Assembly: GCF_011386835.1 (NCBI RefSeq)
Contig: NC_088791.1
Location: 24,588,998 to 24,652,997, forward strand
DNA: 64,000 nt
From: Chrysemys picta bellii
Lineage: Eukaryota; Chordata; Testudines; Emydidae
Direction of reading: 5' to 3'
Part shown: positions 11,906 to 24,756 of the stretch, in pieces
Numbering within the stretch: position 1 is the stretch's first letter
How the letters are laid out: every line of letters starts with the position of its first letter
Position numbers and translations under genes: made by a program
Notes under the pieces: model-generated
Database searches by the model: none
The model's input: only the letters and a program-made list of their open reading frames with translations
What the model was told of the DNA's origin: nothing

Positions 11906-14089
11906 TGCATAACTTGCCAGTTGTGATTCACACAAGTAGGAATACATGAACAGGAAGGTTCACCTTTTATGGTTTCAGGACCATTTTTACCCCCTTAAGT
12001 TCTGATTTGTGGAGATCCCAAAAACTCAGACTGCCTGAAACTTTGTAGACCATTGAGATTAGATTTGTTGCATCCTCCTCCCCAGATCTGCAGGAAACAT
12101 CTTCAGGCCTTACCTGCCTGTTCTCCATTCCGCCTTAGCTGCATTGGGAAATGTTCATTTGGTCCTTCTGTTGCTTGTAATAATAGCCAATACCTGCTAG
12201 ACCATGTTGGGAGTATGCTATGAAAGTAACTGAAATACTTTCCTCATGGATTGTATTTTCTAAATGGACAACCTACCTAATTCTCAATTACTGAGGGACA
12301 ATCTCCACTCATTATAGTTTGGCTTCCACAACCAAATCTCTTTACAACTTTTCATGAGTGGGGTACCCGAGTATTTGGATTCTAATATCTAAACTGTATT
12401 GTTTAATCTATTCACCTAAATTTGGGTTATTGCTGATTATGTATCCTATGTATCACATGACTTTTAAAAACTAACTTTGTATTTTTGGATAATCTAAGCA
12501 CTATACCCAGATGTACAGACACTCTTTTCCCAACCTATGTATTATATATTTTTTTTAACATTAGCTTTAATAAAATTTTTAAATAAATGCCTAGATTACA
12601 TTCAGTAGTCAGGCTATCCCATGGTCCTGGAAAACTGTACACACATCTGTGAGGCACTCTGAGGTAAGGGTTATTGGTTATTAGCACAGGTAGCAGCAAG
12701 AGAAAGGGAAGCAGCAAGCTCATTTCCCTTAAGAGGCTTGCAAGGATTGAGGACAGGAGTGGGCCTGCTTTCCACTATCTCCCCAAGGAAAGGCTACATG
12801 GGAGAGTGACCCTCTCCTGAGAGCTTTAGAAGTGGGAAGCTAAAGGCATCAGGCCTCCCAGATGACTAAAAAAGATGGAGATGCTTTGTTGAGGGGAGAA
12901 GGGGATCTGAGGTTATGAGGGCTGGGGACAAAGTTTTCTGGGGACCAGAAGTTCATGTGAAATTCTGACTAATTCTAACTTTCACACATCTTGTGTCTTG
13001 AGTCCCAGTCATGAGGTCAAATCCTCAGCTGGTTTAAATGTGCATAACTGCATTGAAGGTTATGACTGACTCTTGAGTTCTAACCACTAGAAACACATCT
13101 TCCTTTATTCACGCTTTGAAATTGTTCACATTCTTCCTGACTGTGCTATTGCAAAGCATCTTGCAAAAAGAAATCTTGATTCCTGGAACCAAAGTGTTAA
13201 CACTTACCATTGTCCTTCTTTAGTGAGTCGTCTTAAGCTAAGACGCCAGACAGAAATGAGAGGGGAGAGAAGCTATCAGGAAATTTTCCTGCAGCTACTG
13301 CTTGTGTTATGAGATTGAACACCATGTATTAAATGTTGTTGCCAAATGCAGCTGGGGATCTAATATATTTTGTTAGTGTCACCAAGGCTATAAATATTTT
13401 CCATCCAATATAAGAAAGCCTCAATTTGCTCAGAAACTATTTCTGAAACACCCCGCAGAGACATCTGCAGAGAGACATACCCTCCTTCTGTGGGAGATCA
13501 AGGACCTTTGGAGCCAGGTTGGCTAGATACCTCCCTTTCAGACTGATGTATTATGTGATACATCAGGGGTCAGTGTGACTTTCTGCTGCTGTAGGAGTGA
13601 AGCTTTCCAGACACAAGAGGAGTGACTTCCTTGACTGCCAAGTTTGTTTTAAAAAAATTGCTATAATGCATGCAGAGCAAGTGAAAGTGGCTGAGTGAGA
13701 CTGGGTGTCTAAACTGCAACGTGACATGCCTGGGTATTCCAGCCCAAATCATTATATATTTTGGATATGAAGAATTGGTTAAAACACCGCTAGAATGTCA
13801 AATGCAGAATAAAAAGTACCCACAGAGCATACCTGTCAAATGTCCATTGATTCAATCCAAGAGGTGTTAGAAACATTTTCTCTATTAGAGCAGCGTCCCT
13901 CATTGATTTCAGTTGTACTCTAGTACCAAATCAGACTTTTGGTCTGATGGGGGAAGAGTGGCAAAAACATTCAGAAATCGCATATGTAATCCATGGTAGC
14001 TGACGGGCTATGCCTTTGCTAATAGTTCTAAATTTACCTGTTTCCTTTATACTGAAACGGAGCTTTTCTCAGCGGCATGTAGAATGCAT
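11906..14089. other. Unassigned non-coding DNA
   Basis: No gene or mobile element recognised. The sequence is AT-rich with scattered stops in all frames. Confidence 0.4.
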
Positions 14090-14546
14090 ACCCACATAGC
14101 CCCCCCTAGCCTGGGTATAAACAGCAGTGTAGCTAGTGAGGCATGGCTTAGATGATATGTAAAGACATGCCTGAAGGGTGTGAGTACGTATGCACTCTCT
14201 ACTCGCCCACACCATGCATCCACATCTACACTGCTATTTTTAGCCGTGCCTTCCCACTGCTGCAGACTTTCCCTGCCACAGGAAAAGACTCCCCTAGGGG
14301 GAAAGGCTCTGGCAGGGAGAAGGCAGCCAGGAAAGGCTCCGCCATGTCCCCACTGCTGGAGCCCTTCCCCGCCACACTGAAAGGCTCCAGTAGTGAGGAG
14401 TTGCTGAAGCTTTCCCCCACTGTCTCCCACTTGCCAGAGCCTTTCATTGATTTGTGTAACTACACACTATAGTGTGGACACAGCAGGATGTAGCTACACA
14501 TTCACTACACTCAGCCGTCAGTTGTGTATAGTGTAGACATAGCCTC
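14090..14546. mobile_element. Decayed hAT-like non-autonomous element
   Basis: The right end, near 14530-14546, reads GTGTAGACATAGCC, which is the reverse complement of GGCTATGTCTACAC, the same terminus type as the MITE at 9.55 kb. The GC-rich interior has chance frames of about 70-127 codons on both strands with internal near-repeats of GGAGCCTTTC type. I could not place the left terminus with confidence. Confidence 0.4.
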
Positions 14547-14611
14547 AGATGGCACTCTTTTCGCTCTCAGGGCCAGCCTTACAAAGACGTACAGAGAAAA
14601 GAGTTATTTTA

Positions 14612-15009
14612 CAGTAGCACCTCAGAGTTACAACCACCTTGGGAATGGAGGTTGTTCGTAACTCTGAACAAAACGTTATGATTATTCTTTCAAAAGTTTA
14701 CCACTGAACATTGACTTAATACAGATTTGAAACTTTATTATGCAGAAGAAAAATGCTGCTTTTAACCATCTTAATGTAAATGAAAAAAAAGCACAGTAAC
14801 AATTTTCTTACCTTGTCAAATCTTTTTTTTAAACTTTCCCTTTATTTTTTTAGTAGTTTACGTTTAGCAGAGTACTGTGCTGTATTTGGGTTTTTTGTTT
14901 GTTTGTTTGTCTCTGTTGCCGCCTGATTGTGTACTTCCAGTTCCAAATGAAGTGTGTGGTTGACCGGACAGTTCATAACTCTGCTGTTCATAACTCTGAG
15001 GTTCTACTA
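14612..15009 (-). mobile_element. Tigger-like MITE, copy 1
   Basis: Left terminus CAGTAGCACCTCAGAGTTAC preceded by TA; right terminus CTCTGAGGTTCTACTA, its reverse complement with small changes. An internal echo of the end (GTTCATAACTCTG twice near 14970-14997) makes the right end a tandem. About 398 bp, no transposase. It is in the opposite orientation to the second copy at 15922-16461 (the strand given is relative to that copy). Confidence 0.7.
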
Positions 15010-15013
15010 TTTT

Positions 15014-15136
15014 TAGGGTGACCAGACAGCAAGTGTGAAAAATCGGGATGGGGGTGGAGGGTAATAGGAGCCTATATAAGAAAGACACCCAAAAATCAGG
15101 ACTGCCCCTATAAAATCAGGACATCTGGTCACCATA
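15014..15136. mobile_element. Short hAT-like MITE, TAGGGTGACC family
   Basis: Starts TAGGGTGACCAGACAGC and ends ACATCTGGTCACCATA. Between them lie the paired segments AAAAATCGGGAT and AAAATCAGGAC, and a central CCTATATAAG. It is nearly the same as the copy at 48392-48516. It sits four bases from the end of the Tigger-like MITE. The 8-bp target duplication seen in other family members is not clear here, and the last bases of the right terminus are changed. Confidence 0.7.
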
Positions 15137-15289
15137 ACTGCTTTACTATAAGTGGGTTATGTTACTGTAGTCTCAAGAAGCAAAGCAGGCCTTTCCTCGT
15201 GTTTTCCTGATGTTGCTGTTTTCTTACCTCACCTTAATTACTTTTAAAAAATTGCTACTTTTTTTATTCCCTCAATTACAGTGGTGTTC

Positions 15290-15530
15290 AGAGGTCCTGG
15301 TTGGGATCACAGTCCTATTACACTGGGCACTGTAAATACACTAGAAAGCTTTTCCTGAAGAGCTCACGGACTAAATAGACAAGTCAGAGAAAATAATAGG
15401 TTATCCCCATTTTACATACTGGCAGGTGAGGTACAATAGATTCACCGAAAACTTGAACCCAAGCCAGGAATTGAACCCACATATTCTGAAGTACAGGCCC
15501 ATACTTTAACCACAAGCCCAACCTTTTCAT
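15290..15530 (+). repeat. MIR-like or related ancient SINE
   Basis: Contains TATCCCCATTTTACATACTG, then GCCAGGAATTGAACCCACAT and ACTTTAACCACAAGCCC, the order of the MIR 3' half. The upstream CACTGGGCACTGTAAATACA piece resembles another widespread amniote repeat. Highly diverged. Confidence 0.5.
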
Positions 15531-15921
15531 TACTGAGGGCTTGGTGTTCCACTACTGTTTTCACAATTGTTCAGCTCATTTATCCTGTTGCTTGTCTAAC
15601 TTTACATCCCATAATGTATTAGGTATATGTCCTTACATATTCATGAATAAGAATGAGTTGGCTATAGGTGTATGTATGTTAAACTTCTTGTTTGTGGTTA
15701 AGGAACCAGGTTTGGTGAAAGATTTTTGCATTGCCTGCAATGTAAACATTTTTTTTTTAAGAGAGCCTTCCGTGTACTCATGTGGTGTAATGAAAAATAT
15801 TGGAGAGCTAGCACAAATTGATTATAATATTCATTACTGTTAAATAAGAAATAAATTATTAATTTTAAACAATATATAATTTAGTTTTACTAGTGTGTTT
15901 ATTTAGCTCTTCTAAATGATA

Positions 15922-16461
15922 CAGTAGAACCTCAGAGTTACGAACACCAGAGTTATGAACTGACCAGTCAACCACACACCTCATTTGGAACTGGAAGTAC
16001 ACAGTCAGGCTGCAGCAGAGACAAAAACCAAAAACCAAATAAAACAAAGCAAATACAGTACGCTACTGTGTTATTTGTAAACTACTGAAAAAATAAAGGG
16101 AAAGCAGCATTTTTCCTCTGCATAGTAAAGTTTCAAAGCTGGGGGGGAGGGATAGCTCAGTGGTTTGAGCATTAGCCTGCTAAGCCCAGGCTTGTGAGCT
16201 CAATCCTTGAGGGGGCCACTTGGGGAATCTGGGGCAAAATCAGTACATGGTCCTGCTAGTGAAGGCAGGGGGCTAGACTCAATGACCTCTCAAGGTCCCT
16301 TCCAGTTTGAGGAGATGGGATATCTCTGTTAATTATTATTTATTAAACCTGTGTTAAGTCAATGTTCAGTCGTAAATTTTTGAAAGAACAACCATTATGT
16401 TTTGTTCAGAGTTACAAATGACCTCCATTCACGATATGTTCATAATTCTGAGGTTCTACTG
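15922..16461 (+). mobile_element. Tigger-like MITE, copy 2, with nested SINE
   Basis: Terminal inverted repeats CAGTAGAACCTCAGAGTTAC (left) and the reverse complement CTGAGGTTCTACTG (right), bounded by TA on both sides (15920-15921 and 16462-16463), the target duplication of the Tc1/mariner superfamily. No transposase frame. It is split by a Cry-type SINE at about 16141-16346; the flanking halves join the same order of sequence as copy 1 when that copy is reverse-complemented. Confidence 0.8.
16141..16346 (+). mobile_element. Cry-type tRNA-derived SINE (tortoise PolIII/SINE)
   Basis: tRNA-like head with an A-box region (GATAGCTCAGTGG) and a B-box region (GTGAGCTCAATCC), then the typical turtle body TGGGGCAAAATCAGTACATG, and a 3' tail shared with CR1-type LINEs (GACCTCTCAAGGTCCCTTCC, then GGAGATGGGATATCTC) ending in TTAATTATTATTTATTAAAC. 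Such SINEs rely on a partner LINE for reverse transcription. Inserted into the Tigger-like MITE; short AAAGCT / AAACCT flanks may be a target duplication. Confidence 0.85.
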
Positions 16462-16611
16462 TATATCAATGGTCACAAATCCCAGTCTACTTATATGCTC
16501 TTATCTCTTGATAAATCATTATTTGTGTCATGTTTGTCCTTATGATATCTATCTGGATATGCTGTGAACTGTATTATGTGGAAATAGTGAACTATTCATA
16601 CCAAATAATTA

Positions 16612-16815
16612 TACTTAACATTTAGATAATGGTTTAAATCTTCAATACATTCTATAAATGTCATTCATTATGACCCATGGGACGTCGTTATTAGCCTCAT
16701 TTTCCAACAGCGAGACAAACACAGAGGTGGTCCTGCCCAAGGTCATACTGCACGTCAGTGGTGGAGAGAGGATTAGAGATTAGGAATACTTGATGGCATG
16801 TCCTGTGTTCTGTCC
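16612..16815 (+). repeat. MIR-like SINE
   Basis: Contains GTTATTAGCCTCATTTTCC, GAGACAAACACAGAGGTGG and CTGCCCAAGGTCATACTGCA followed by GTGGTGGAGAGAGGATTAGA, matching the order of the MIR core and 3' half. Diverged, no target duplication seen. Confidence 0.65.
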
Positions 16816-17417
16816 ACTAGACCCGACACACATTCAGATATGAGGTAATGATAGTTAAGAAATAAGGGTTAGCATGGGCTGTACTTTTCCACTTTCTGAT
16901 TCTTGGAACTGAAATGTTTTACCTCTAGTCCATTTACTCTTTTTGTTGCAGCATTACCCATGCTGTGTTCATTGTTAAACTGCCTGGGTAAGACAATGGC
17001 GTTTATGGATAGGTAAGTTGGTATTGCTAATTTCAAATAGGAATACAATTGTAGGTATGTAAAACCAAGATGATCTCATTAAAGTCATAACAAACTCAAA
17101 AAGATATTGGAGACCAGATGGAAATCCAAATAGGAAAATCTATAATAGAACATAAGGATGCAAATTACCCAGAGCAGAGTTTTTCTACATTTAAAATGTA
17201 GCTCCTTGTGTCATAAAAAGACACATACATAAAATACAATCTGTTAAAGTATTTGTATCGAAATCACGATAATTTTTAAGCAGATGAACTTGGTCTGTGT
17301 TCAGAATTAATGAATATGTATGTAATTGTTACCTTTTGTGTGAAGATTCAGTGGCAGGTATCAAACCCTGTTTGTGTGAAATCACAAATGTACTTTTAAC
17401 GTCTTTGTCAGAGATTT

Positions 17418-17451
<34 letters not shown>

Positions 17452-20400
17452 TACACACAGTATTTACTGTAAACCCCATTAAATATACAGTAATGAGGTT
17501 TTTTTTAATTAATAAGGATCCTGGTTTACATCAATGGAAGTCGTTCCATTGACATCAGTGGACATTGGCCTCTATCTTTAATTGTCTGGAGTGAAACTCA
17601 GCGGGAGAGAGACAGAACAGCTTTAGGGATAATGCTCTTTTCCTTATTGGAATAGTGTGGTTCAGTGTTGGAAGAAAGTGACTATATATGAGATTCTGTA
17701 CCACTGTCATATGAAGAAGCCTACTTGATTCCTGGGGATAGGAAACATCAAAGGGCGTGGCCATTTTGAAAAGCCCTCTCTCGTACCCCTCCCAAACATG
17801 GTTGCATATCCTTATTTATGTGAATCTTCAGTCTGCCATGTTTCATCTCTTGTTCACAAACACCCTTTCCTCTCTGATAATGAGTCCAGGCTTATTTATT
17901 CCCCTTATCCATACTTCCCGAGGGCACCCTACGTTTTAAGATTCTCTGGCTGCTGCATTCAGGCATGATGGGAGTCTACTTGGTCCTGTCATGCAGTGCA
18001 TGATTGGACTAGAAATGAGGGAGCCCAGCAAAGTATACAGGAGACCTAAGAAGAGGGAGACAAAAAGTGTCTGTTTGAGTTTCACTCTTGGTGCCATAAA
18101 AGAAACAACTCAGGGACATACTCATAAGTCATGAAGGTAGAAAATCAGGACAGAAGAAAAACAAATAATGTAAAATATTATTCAGACATTAGATAGTATC
18201 CGTGTTGTCCCACTGTGATGTATTCTGAGAGAAGATTTATGCTGGTTTCTTTCAGCAAAGGGTATTGGTGTGTAACATTGTGGAAAGTACCAGTTATTAA
18301 GCAACACTTTTAAAATTATTTATATCCTTGATAAATTAAATATTCAAACATGGCCTGAGTACCTGCAAATCTTTACCATTTAAAGTTAAGCTGATTCTTA
18401 GGTACAGTGGGTTAGATCTTTGCCCTTAACTCCCTCCGGCAGCACTTCAGCAGCAAGCATAAATCCTCTGATGTAGAGTGAATCCCTGTGAGAGACAAAT
18501 CTGGCTTAGCGAGCTCTATGTCCCCCATTTCTCCCTCACCACCACTCCTGGCGTAAGGGTGATTCCTGGGAGGGCTGGAGAAATAACAGCACCACTGGTG
18601 ATTCATGGCCTGTGGAGAAGTCCCTAAAGGACCACTCGAATCCATTTATCTCAAAGCATCCTTTAGATTGCATTAAATTATGCCAAGGGCCAATTTGGTA
18701 CCCTGTCAGGCCACAGATCAGGCCTTAAAGTGTCTTAGAATTACCTTTCCTTATCACCTAATTCAATACTGCCTGAATTACAACTAGCTGAGCCTGGTGA
18801 TCTTGCCCACTAAGTCAAAAACTTCAGAAATCAAATTCATTTTTAAAAAAATATGGATAGAGCTAAAAATGGCTTGACCAATTTGTGGAGGAGGGGGATT
18901 GGTGGAGCAGGATATTCATGGTTATTACATCTGGGTGAAAAGTGTTTAAGGTATGTTTCAGTTTTACATGGCCAAGTGACAGACCCCAGAACATGAAGTT
19001 TATAATGGAAACAGCTAATGCAGTTAGGCTAATGCCCTGCACACTTTCTACTTACATTATTAGCATGATGTGGGAAAGACTTCTCATAATAAAATGACAG
19101 ATTTTGATCTCTGACTGGTTTAATGTCAAAGTAACTCCAGTGGAATCAACAGAAGTCAGTGGAATTATCTGATATTTATATCAGAGCAAATGAATTTGGA
19201 ATCTGGCCTGAGTATGGGGCATTGTGTATCACAGGTACCCTGCCACTGCTTCTATTCTGGTTGTTTTCAGATTGCAGTTATGGAGGTGGGGAGACTACCC
19301 TTGCCTTTTCTTCAGCCCAAAATTATTTGGCCAGTAAAAGTAAGGTATGGCAATAATGCGGAAGGCAAAATTTGCACATTTTCTGCATTTATACAAAATA
19401 ATCTATTGTGCTGCAAGTTGAATTCTTTTTTAACATTCTGCTGCCCAACTAAAAATGAAAAGTAGGAAGTGATGTCTCCAGCAGCAAGACACTCAAAATC
19501 AGCATGGCTCTTCAACACCAATGAATGCAGGCTGCTGAAAGGGCAAGTTGAGCAGGAGCAGGAGTACCAATATTGCTTTGTCAATCTGAAAATTTTTCAG
19601 GATAAGGAAGACTTAGTTTGAGTGGCTTGAGGGTTAATTGTGGACCGTGCTCCAATTTGTATGTGGTTCATAAGAACTCGGCACTGCAAACCTTACTCAA
19701 ATGCGTAATCCCTCTGAAGTTAACATTAACAAAAACTATAATCAGCCAACATTCAATGTTTAAATGGCCCTGCCTTTTCCCAAAAAGGACATTTGGACAC
19801 CAGGGGACTTAAAAGTGAAAACCCTGATTGAAAGATGTGATGCAAATACATAAGAAAGAGCAGGGGATTTTTCCAGAATAAATATTTGATTTCTGATATT
19901 TTGAAATGTGAACTCCAGCCAGGCCTAGCAGACTTTGGGTCCAAGTAGGGAAATTTATTGCAAGTTTTGTAATACTTGGTGGGTTTTTTTTTCTTAAAGC
20001 TCCAGCTTCCTAGAATCAAGGGGTCATGTGAGAGTCCTAGCTATCATTTAAAAAATAAAAGTTTGTTTCCTGCCCTGTGGTTGCAGAGAAAATATGGACC
20101 CTGAAGTTTCAGAAACCAGAAAGCATATGAAGGACCCAAGTTCATTTTTAAATCTCATGACATTTTAAGCCAATTTCCTTATTTTTGTGTTCTGGCTTAT
20201 GCTTTTTGAACACTTGCGTTTGGCAGAGCTGGAAGACAGGTACAGAGTAGAGGGCTCACACTCACTCCTTATATGAAATGAGGACCATGAGGGAGGAAAC
20301 TTCCTCTGCCTCTGGATGGGACCACTTCATCTCAGGACTGCATGCAAACCTAGGTTCTGTTGCTTATCAGAACCAGCCCTGGGGATTAGTTATGGGAATA

Positions 20401-21344
20401 AGGGTTTGCAAGATGATTGGGCCCCATGCTCATAAGTGAATCTAGAGCTATGGTTAGATGCAATTTAAATATATAAGAATAGGGAGAATTTTGCCAATGT
20501 ACCTATGAAAGTCTTCTAGCGTGAGAGGTATGCGAGATTGGACTACCAGCTGCCCGTTAGTAAACAGTAATGAGTTTGTGTGTTTAAGACCAAATACTGC
20601 CCACAGGCAGAATTTCACTTCAATAAGAGACACATGGGAGCAGTTCAGGGTAGAATTTTGTCCTCGGTGGGGAGCTTTAAAATCTGTTTTGGTTTTAAGT
20701 CAGGCTTTTCTCACTCATCTTCCGCTTATTTTCATAATTCATTTTCAGCACTTTTACAGTAAACTGTTAAGTTTGTCCGTTGAGAGAGATTAAAGCTGTG
20801 ATAAGCAACATCACCATATAACTTGCATTCTTTAAATAATAATTGCTCTTGAGGGAATGCAAAGTGTTATTGTTCATACAATTATTGTAGTAGGTTTTTG
20901 TTTCAAATCAATAAGCAGCTTGACCAACCACATAACACTTTTTAGGTAGAGCTCTTAAACACTGGTAATGCTGAAAATTCCATTTCTATACAAAGATCTA
21001 GAAATCAAACACATGTGTAATTTCATCCCCCCACCCCACGTATGGGGACTCATAATTGTTTTTAACATCCAGAATGACCAACGTAGTTCAGACCTACAGA
21101 ACAAGCGACTGTAGTGATGACAGAAAGCTGAGATTCTCAGTGCATGCACACTCATAACTTAGATTAATTCTAATCAGAATTACACACTTGTATTGAAAAC
21201 AGAGTGGTATTTTTGCTCTGTGTTAATTTAAATGTACCCAGTTGTATGTATGGCACTAACTGGCTGCCATCTTAACATAATAAGAGAAAGGAGGAAAGGG
21301 GACAAGTTCTGGGGATTAGTAATGGGCTAAAATGGTTTTCACCT
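16816..21344. other. Unassigned non-coding DNA
   Basis: No gene recognised in 4.5 kb. I see one compound microsatellite (listed separately) and small fragments with the CAATG palindrome motif near 17518-17572 and 19125-19160 (see findings). Confidence 0.4.
17418..17459. repeat. (TA)n(CA)n compound microsatellite
   Basis: About 11 TA units followed directly by interrupted AC repeats. Confidence 0.95.
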
Positions 21345-21790
21345 CTAGGTTATAGACTTTAAGGTCAGAAAAGAACGTTATGATTATCTAGTATGACCTC
21401 CTGCACAAAGCAGGCCACAGAATCTCACCCTCTCACTCCTGTAATGAACCCCTAACCTATGTCTGAGCTATTGAAGTCCTCAAATCATTGTTGAAAGACT
21501 TCAATGTGCAGAGAATCCTCCAGCAAGTGACCCGTGCCCCACACTGCAGAGGAAGGCGAAAAAACCCCAGGGCCTCTGCCAATCTGCCCTGGAGGAAAAT
21601 TCCTTCCCAACCTCAAATATGGTGATCAGCTAACCCTGAGCATGTGGGCAAGACTCACCAGCCAGATGCCCAGGAAAGAATTCTCTGTAGTAACTCAGAT
21701 CCCACCCCATCTAACATCCTGTCACAGCCATTGGGCATATTTACTGCTAATAGTCAAAGATCAATTAATTGCCAAAATTAGGCTATCCCA

Positions 21791-22488
21791 TCATACCATT
21801 CCCTCCATAAATTTATCAAGCTTAGTCTTGAAGCTAGATATATCTTTTGCCTCCACTGCTCCCCTTGAAAGGCTGTTCCAGAACTTCACTCCTCTGATGG
21901 TTAGAAACCTTTGTCTAATTTCAAGTCTAAACTTCTTGATGGCCAGTTTATATTGATTTGTTCTTGTGTCCACATTGGTACTGAGCTTAAATAATTCCTC
22001 TCCCTCCCTGGTATTTATCCCTCTGATATATTTATAGAGAGCAATCATATCTCCCCTCAGCCTTCTTTTGGTTAGGCTAAACAAGCCAAGCTCTTTGAGT
22101 CTCCTTTCATAAGACAGGTTTCCATTCCTCGGATCATTCTAGTAGCCCTTCTCTGTACCTGTTCCAGTTTGAAAGCATCCTTCTTAAACATGGGAGACCA
22201 GAACTGCAAACAGTATTCCAGATGAGATCTCACCAGTGCCTTGTATAACGGTACTAACACCTCCTTATCTCTACTGGAAATACCTCGCCTGATGCATCCC
22301 AAGACCGCATTAGCTTTTTTCATGGCCATATCACATTGGAGGCTCATAGTCATCCTGTGATCAACCAATACTCCGAGGTCTTTTTCCTCCTCTGTTACTT
22401 CCAACTGATGTGTTCCCAGTTTATGACAAAAATTCTTGTTATTAATCCCTAAATGCATGACCTTGCACTTTTCACTATTAAATTTCAT
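21791..22488 (-). pseudogene. CR1 ORF2 C-terminal fragment
   Basis: Two overlapping open segments in different frames (22488-22072 and 22084-21791) make up the RT thumb and C-terminal domain of CR1 ORF2, with EEKDLGVLVDHRMTMSLQCD, LVPLYKALVRSHLEYC and GVKFWNSLSRGAVEAKD. One frameshift near 22080 splits them. Part of the LINE at 21345-23865 and not a host gene. Confidence 0.85.
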
Positions 22489-23279
22489 CCTATTACTAAT
22501 TACTATTACTCCAGTTTACAAGGTCATCCAGATCTTCCTGTATGATATCCCGGTCCTTCTCTGTATTGGTAATACCTCCCAGCTTTGTCTCATCCGCAAA
22601 CTTTATTAGCACATTCCCACTTTGTGCGCCAAGGTCAGTAATAAAAAGATTAAATAATTGAACTCCACTAGTAACCTCCCTCCAGCCTGACAGTTCACCT
22701 TTCCGTATGACCCATTGTAGTCTCCCCTTTAACCAGTTCCTTATCTACCTTTCAATTTCTATATTGATCCCCATCTTTTCCAATTTAACTAATAATTCCC
22801 CATGTGGAACTGTATCAAATGCCTTACTGAAATCAAGGTAAATTAGATTCACTGCGTTTCCTTTGTCTAAAAAATCTGTTACCTTCTCAAAGAAGGAGAT
22901 CAGGTTGGTTTGGCACGATCTACCTTTTGTAAAACCATGTTGTATTTTGTCCCAATTACCATTGACCTCAATGTCCTTAACTACTTTCTCCTTCAAAATT
23001 TTTTCCAAGACCTTGCATACTATAGATGTCAAACTAACAGACCTGTAGTTACCTGGATCACTTTTTTTTTTCTTCTTTCTTAAAAATAGGAACTATGTTA
23101 GCAATTCTCCAGTCATACGGTACAACCCCTGAGTTTACAGATTCATTAAAAATTCTTGCTAATGGGCTTGCAATTTCATGTGCCAGTTCATTTAATATTC
23201 TTGGATAAGATTATCTGGACCCCCGATTTAGTCCCATTAAGCTGTTTGAGTTTGGCTTCTACCTCAGATGTGGTAATAT

Positions 23280-23798
23280 CTACCTCCATATCCTCATTCC
23301 ATTTGTCATCCTGCCATTATCCCTAAGCTCCTCATTAGCCTCATTAAAGACTGAGGCAAAGTATTTGTTTAGATATTGGGCCATGCCTAGATAATCCTTA
23401 ACCTCCACTCCATCCTCTGTGTTTAGCGATCCCACTTCTTTCTTTGTTTTCTTCTTATTTATATGGCTATAGAACCTTTTACTATTGTTTTTAATTCCCT
23501 TTGCAAGATCCAACTCTACATGGCTTTTGGCCTTTCTCACTTTATCCTTACATGTTCTGACCTCAAAAAGGTAGATTTCCTTGCTGATCCCTCCCATCTT
23601 CCACTCCTTGTAGGCTTTCTGCTTTTTCTTAATCACCTCGCTGAGATGCTTGCACATCCAGCTTGGTCTACAACTCTTGCCTATGAATTTTTTCCCCTTT
23701 CTTGGGATGCAGGCTTCTGATAGTTTCTGCAACTTTGACTTGAAGTAATTCCAGGCCTCCTCCGCCTTTAGATCCATAAGTTCTTCAGTCCAATCCAC
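23280..23798 (-). pseudogene. CR1 ORF2 endonuclease-RT linker
   Basis: A 172-codon open frame rich in Lys and Glu. KSCRPSWMCKHLSEVIKKKQ and NNSKRFYSHINKKK match the linker between endonuclease and RT in CR1 ORF2 (commonly W-x-x-K-L-x-x-x-L-K-x-K-K). It ends in a frameshift before RT motif 1. Not a separate gene. Confidence 0.8.
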
Positions 23799-23865
23799 TT
23801 CCCTAACTAATTTCCTTAATTTTTTAAAGTTAGCTCTTTTGAAATCAAAAACCCTAGGTTATCGG

Positions 23866-24756
23866 TTCATGTTATTCTTGCCTCTGTTTGGGGAAATCAT
23901 GGCACAACATGATAGGGAAATGGATTGTTGATAACATGAACAAGAAGTTTGAGGCAGAGTTGTCTGATAGTTAGAAGTTAAAATTCCTGAGTTCTATTCC
24001 AAGCAACCTCCATGTGCTGCAGGTTATACTTTTATAAACACTAATCCTTTAGCTATACTTTAGTGTCTTTTAGAGGTGTACTGAGGCTAAATTAATGTTT
24101 GCAGAGTGCTATGAAGTCATTGGATGAAAACTGTTATAGAAGTGCAAGATGTTGTTGTTTAATTATAACTGAGAGAACTGGAGTGTGTGTTAATGTTTTT
24201 CAGCATATGGTGGAAAATGTTGCACTAGAGTAATGGAATCACATTCAAATTGGGTTGGGGAGGTGACCCACAAAGTCGGCTTTATGAAAATGACCCATCA
24301 ATAGCTAACTTATTTTGAATTGGCTGAATCATTTGTGGTACATGTGTTAGTCAGACAGTAACTGAAAAATTACACACACGTACATCTCCATAATCTTGTT
24401 TCCCAAGATGCCATTTTTAAGATTCACTAGACCAGTCAGTTGCTATAAATTGGCATAGTTCTGTCTGAAGATCTGGCCCACAAAATGGACAAAGTTCACA
24501 AAGTAAAGAACTAAAGGTTGTTCAGAGTTAATCTTTTAAGGTTGGGTAAAAGTGATGCCTTTTTTTATCCATTTCAGGAGACTTCACATTCCTGAAATAT
24601 ACCAAAAAAGGCTCACATTTAAAACATGCAATGGCATGCATTTTCACACATGTTTGCTACAAAGGCAACTTTATTTGAAAGAGCAGATTTTCACTTGAAG
24701 CAGTTTTGCTTGAAAATGGGCTTTTTGTGTTCAAAATGGGTAATAAATTCAGGAGT
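23866..24756. other. Unassigned non-coding DNA
   Basis: No gene or repeat family recognised by eye. Confidence 0.4.

Larger units (their letters stand above)
21345..23865 (-). mobile_element. CR1-type LINE, 2.5 kb, 5'-truncated
   Basis: Minus-strand CR1, read right to left. It begins inside ORF2 in the endonuclease-RT linker (VDWTEELMDLKAEEAW near 23800; CRPSWMCKHLSEVIKKKQK), then RT (KVLEKILKEKVVKDIEVNGN, IYLDFSKAFDTVPHGELLVK near 22890-22810), then the thumb and C-terminus ([58 protein letters not shown]). The ORF ends at 21791 and a 3' UTR of about 445 bp follows, ending near GACTTTAAGGTCAGAAAAGA. Frameshifts separate the linker, RT and C-terminal segments. This is a different CR1 lineage from those at 59 and 63 kb: its 3' UTR is much longer and lacks the CCTGCTTTGAGCAGG hairpin. 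Confidence 0.9.

Noticed and set aside
14047..14472. Overlapping frames of 106-127 codons on both strands as a small gene
   Set aside because: They sit inside a decayed hAT-like GC-rich element and reflect internal near-repeats.
16141..16220. A functional tRNA gene
   Set aside because: The A and B box-like words belong to the head of a Cry SINE; the cloverleaf is degraded and the LINE-type tail follows.
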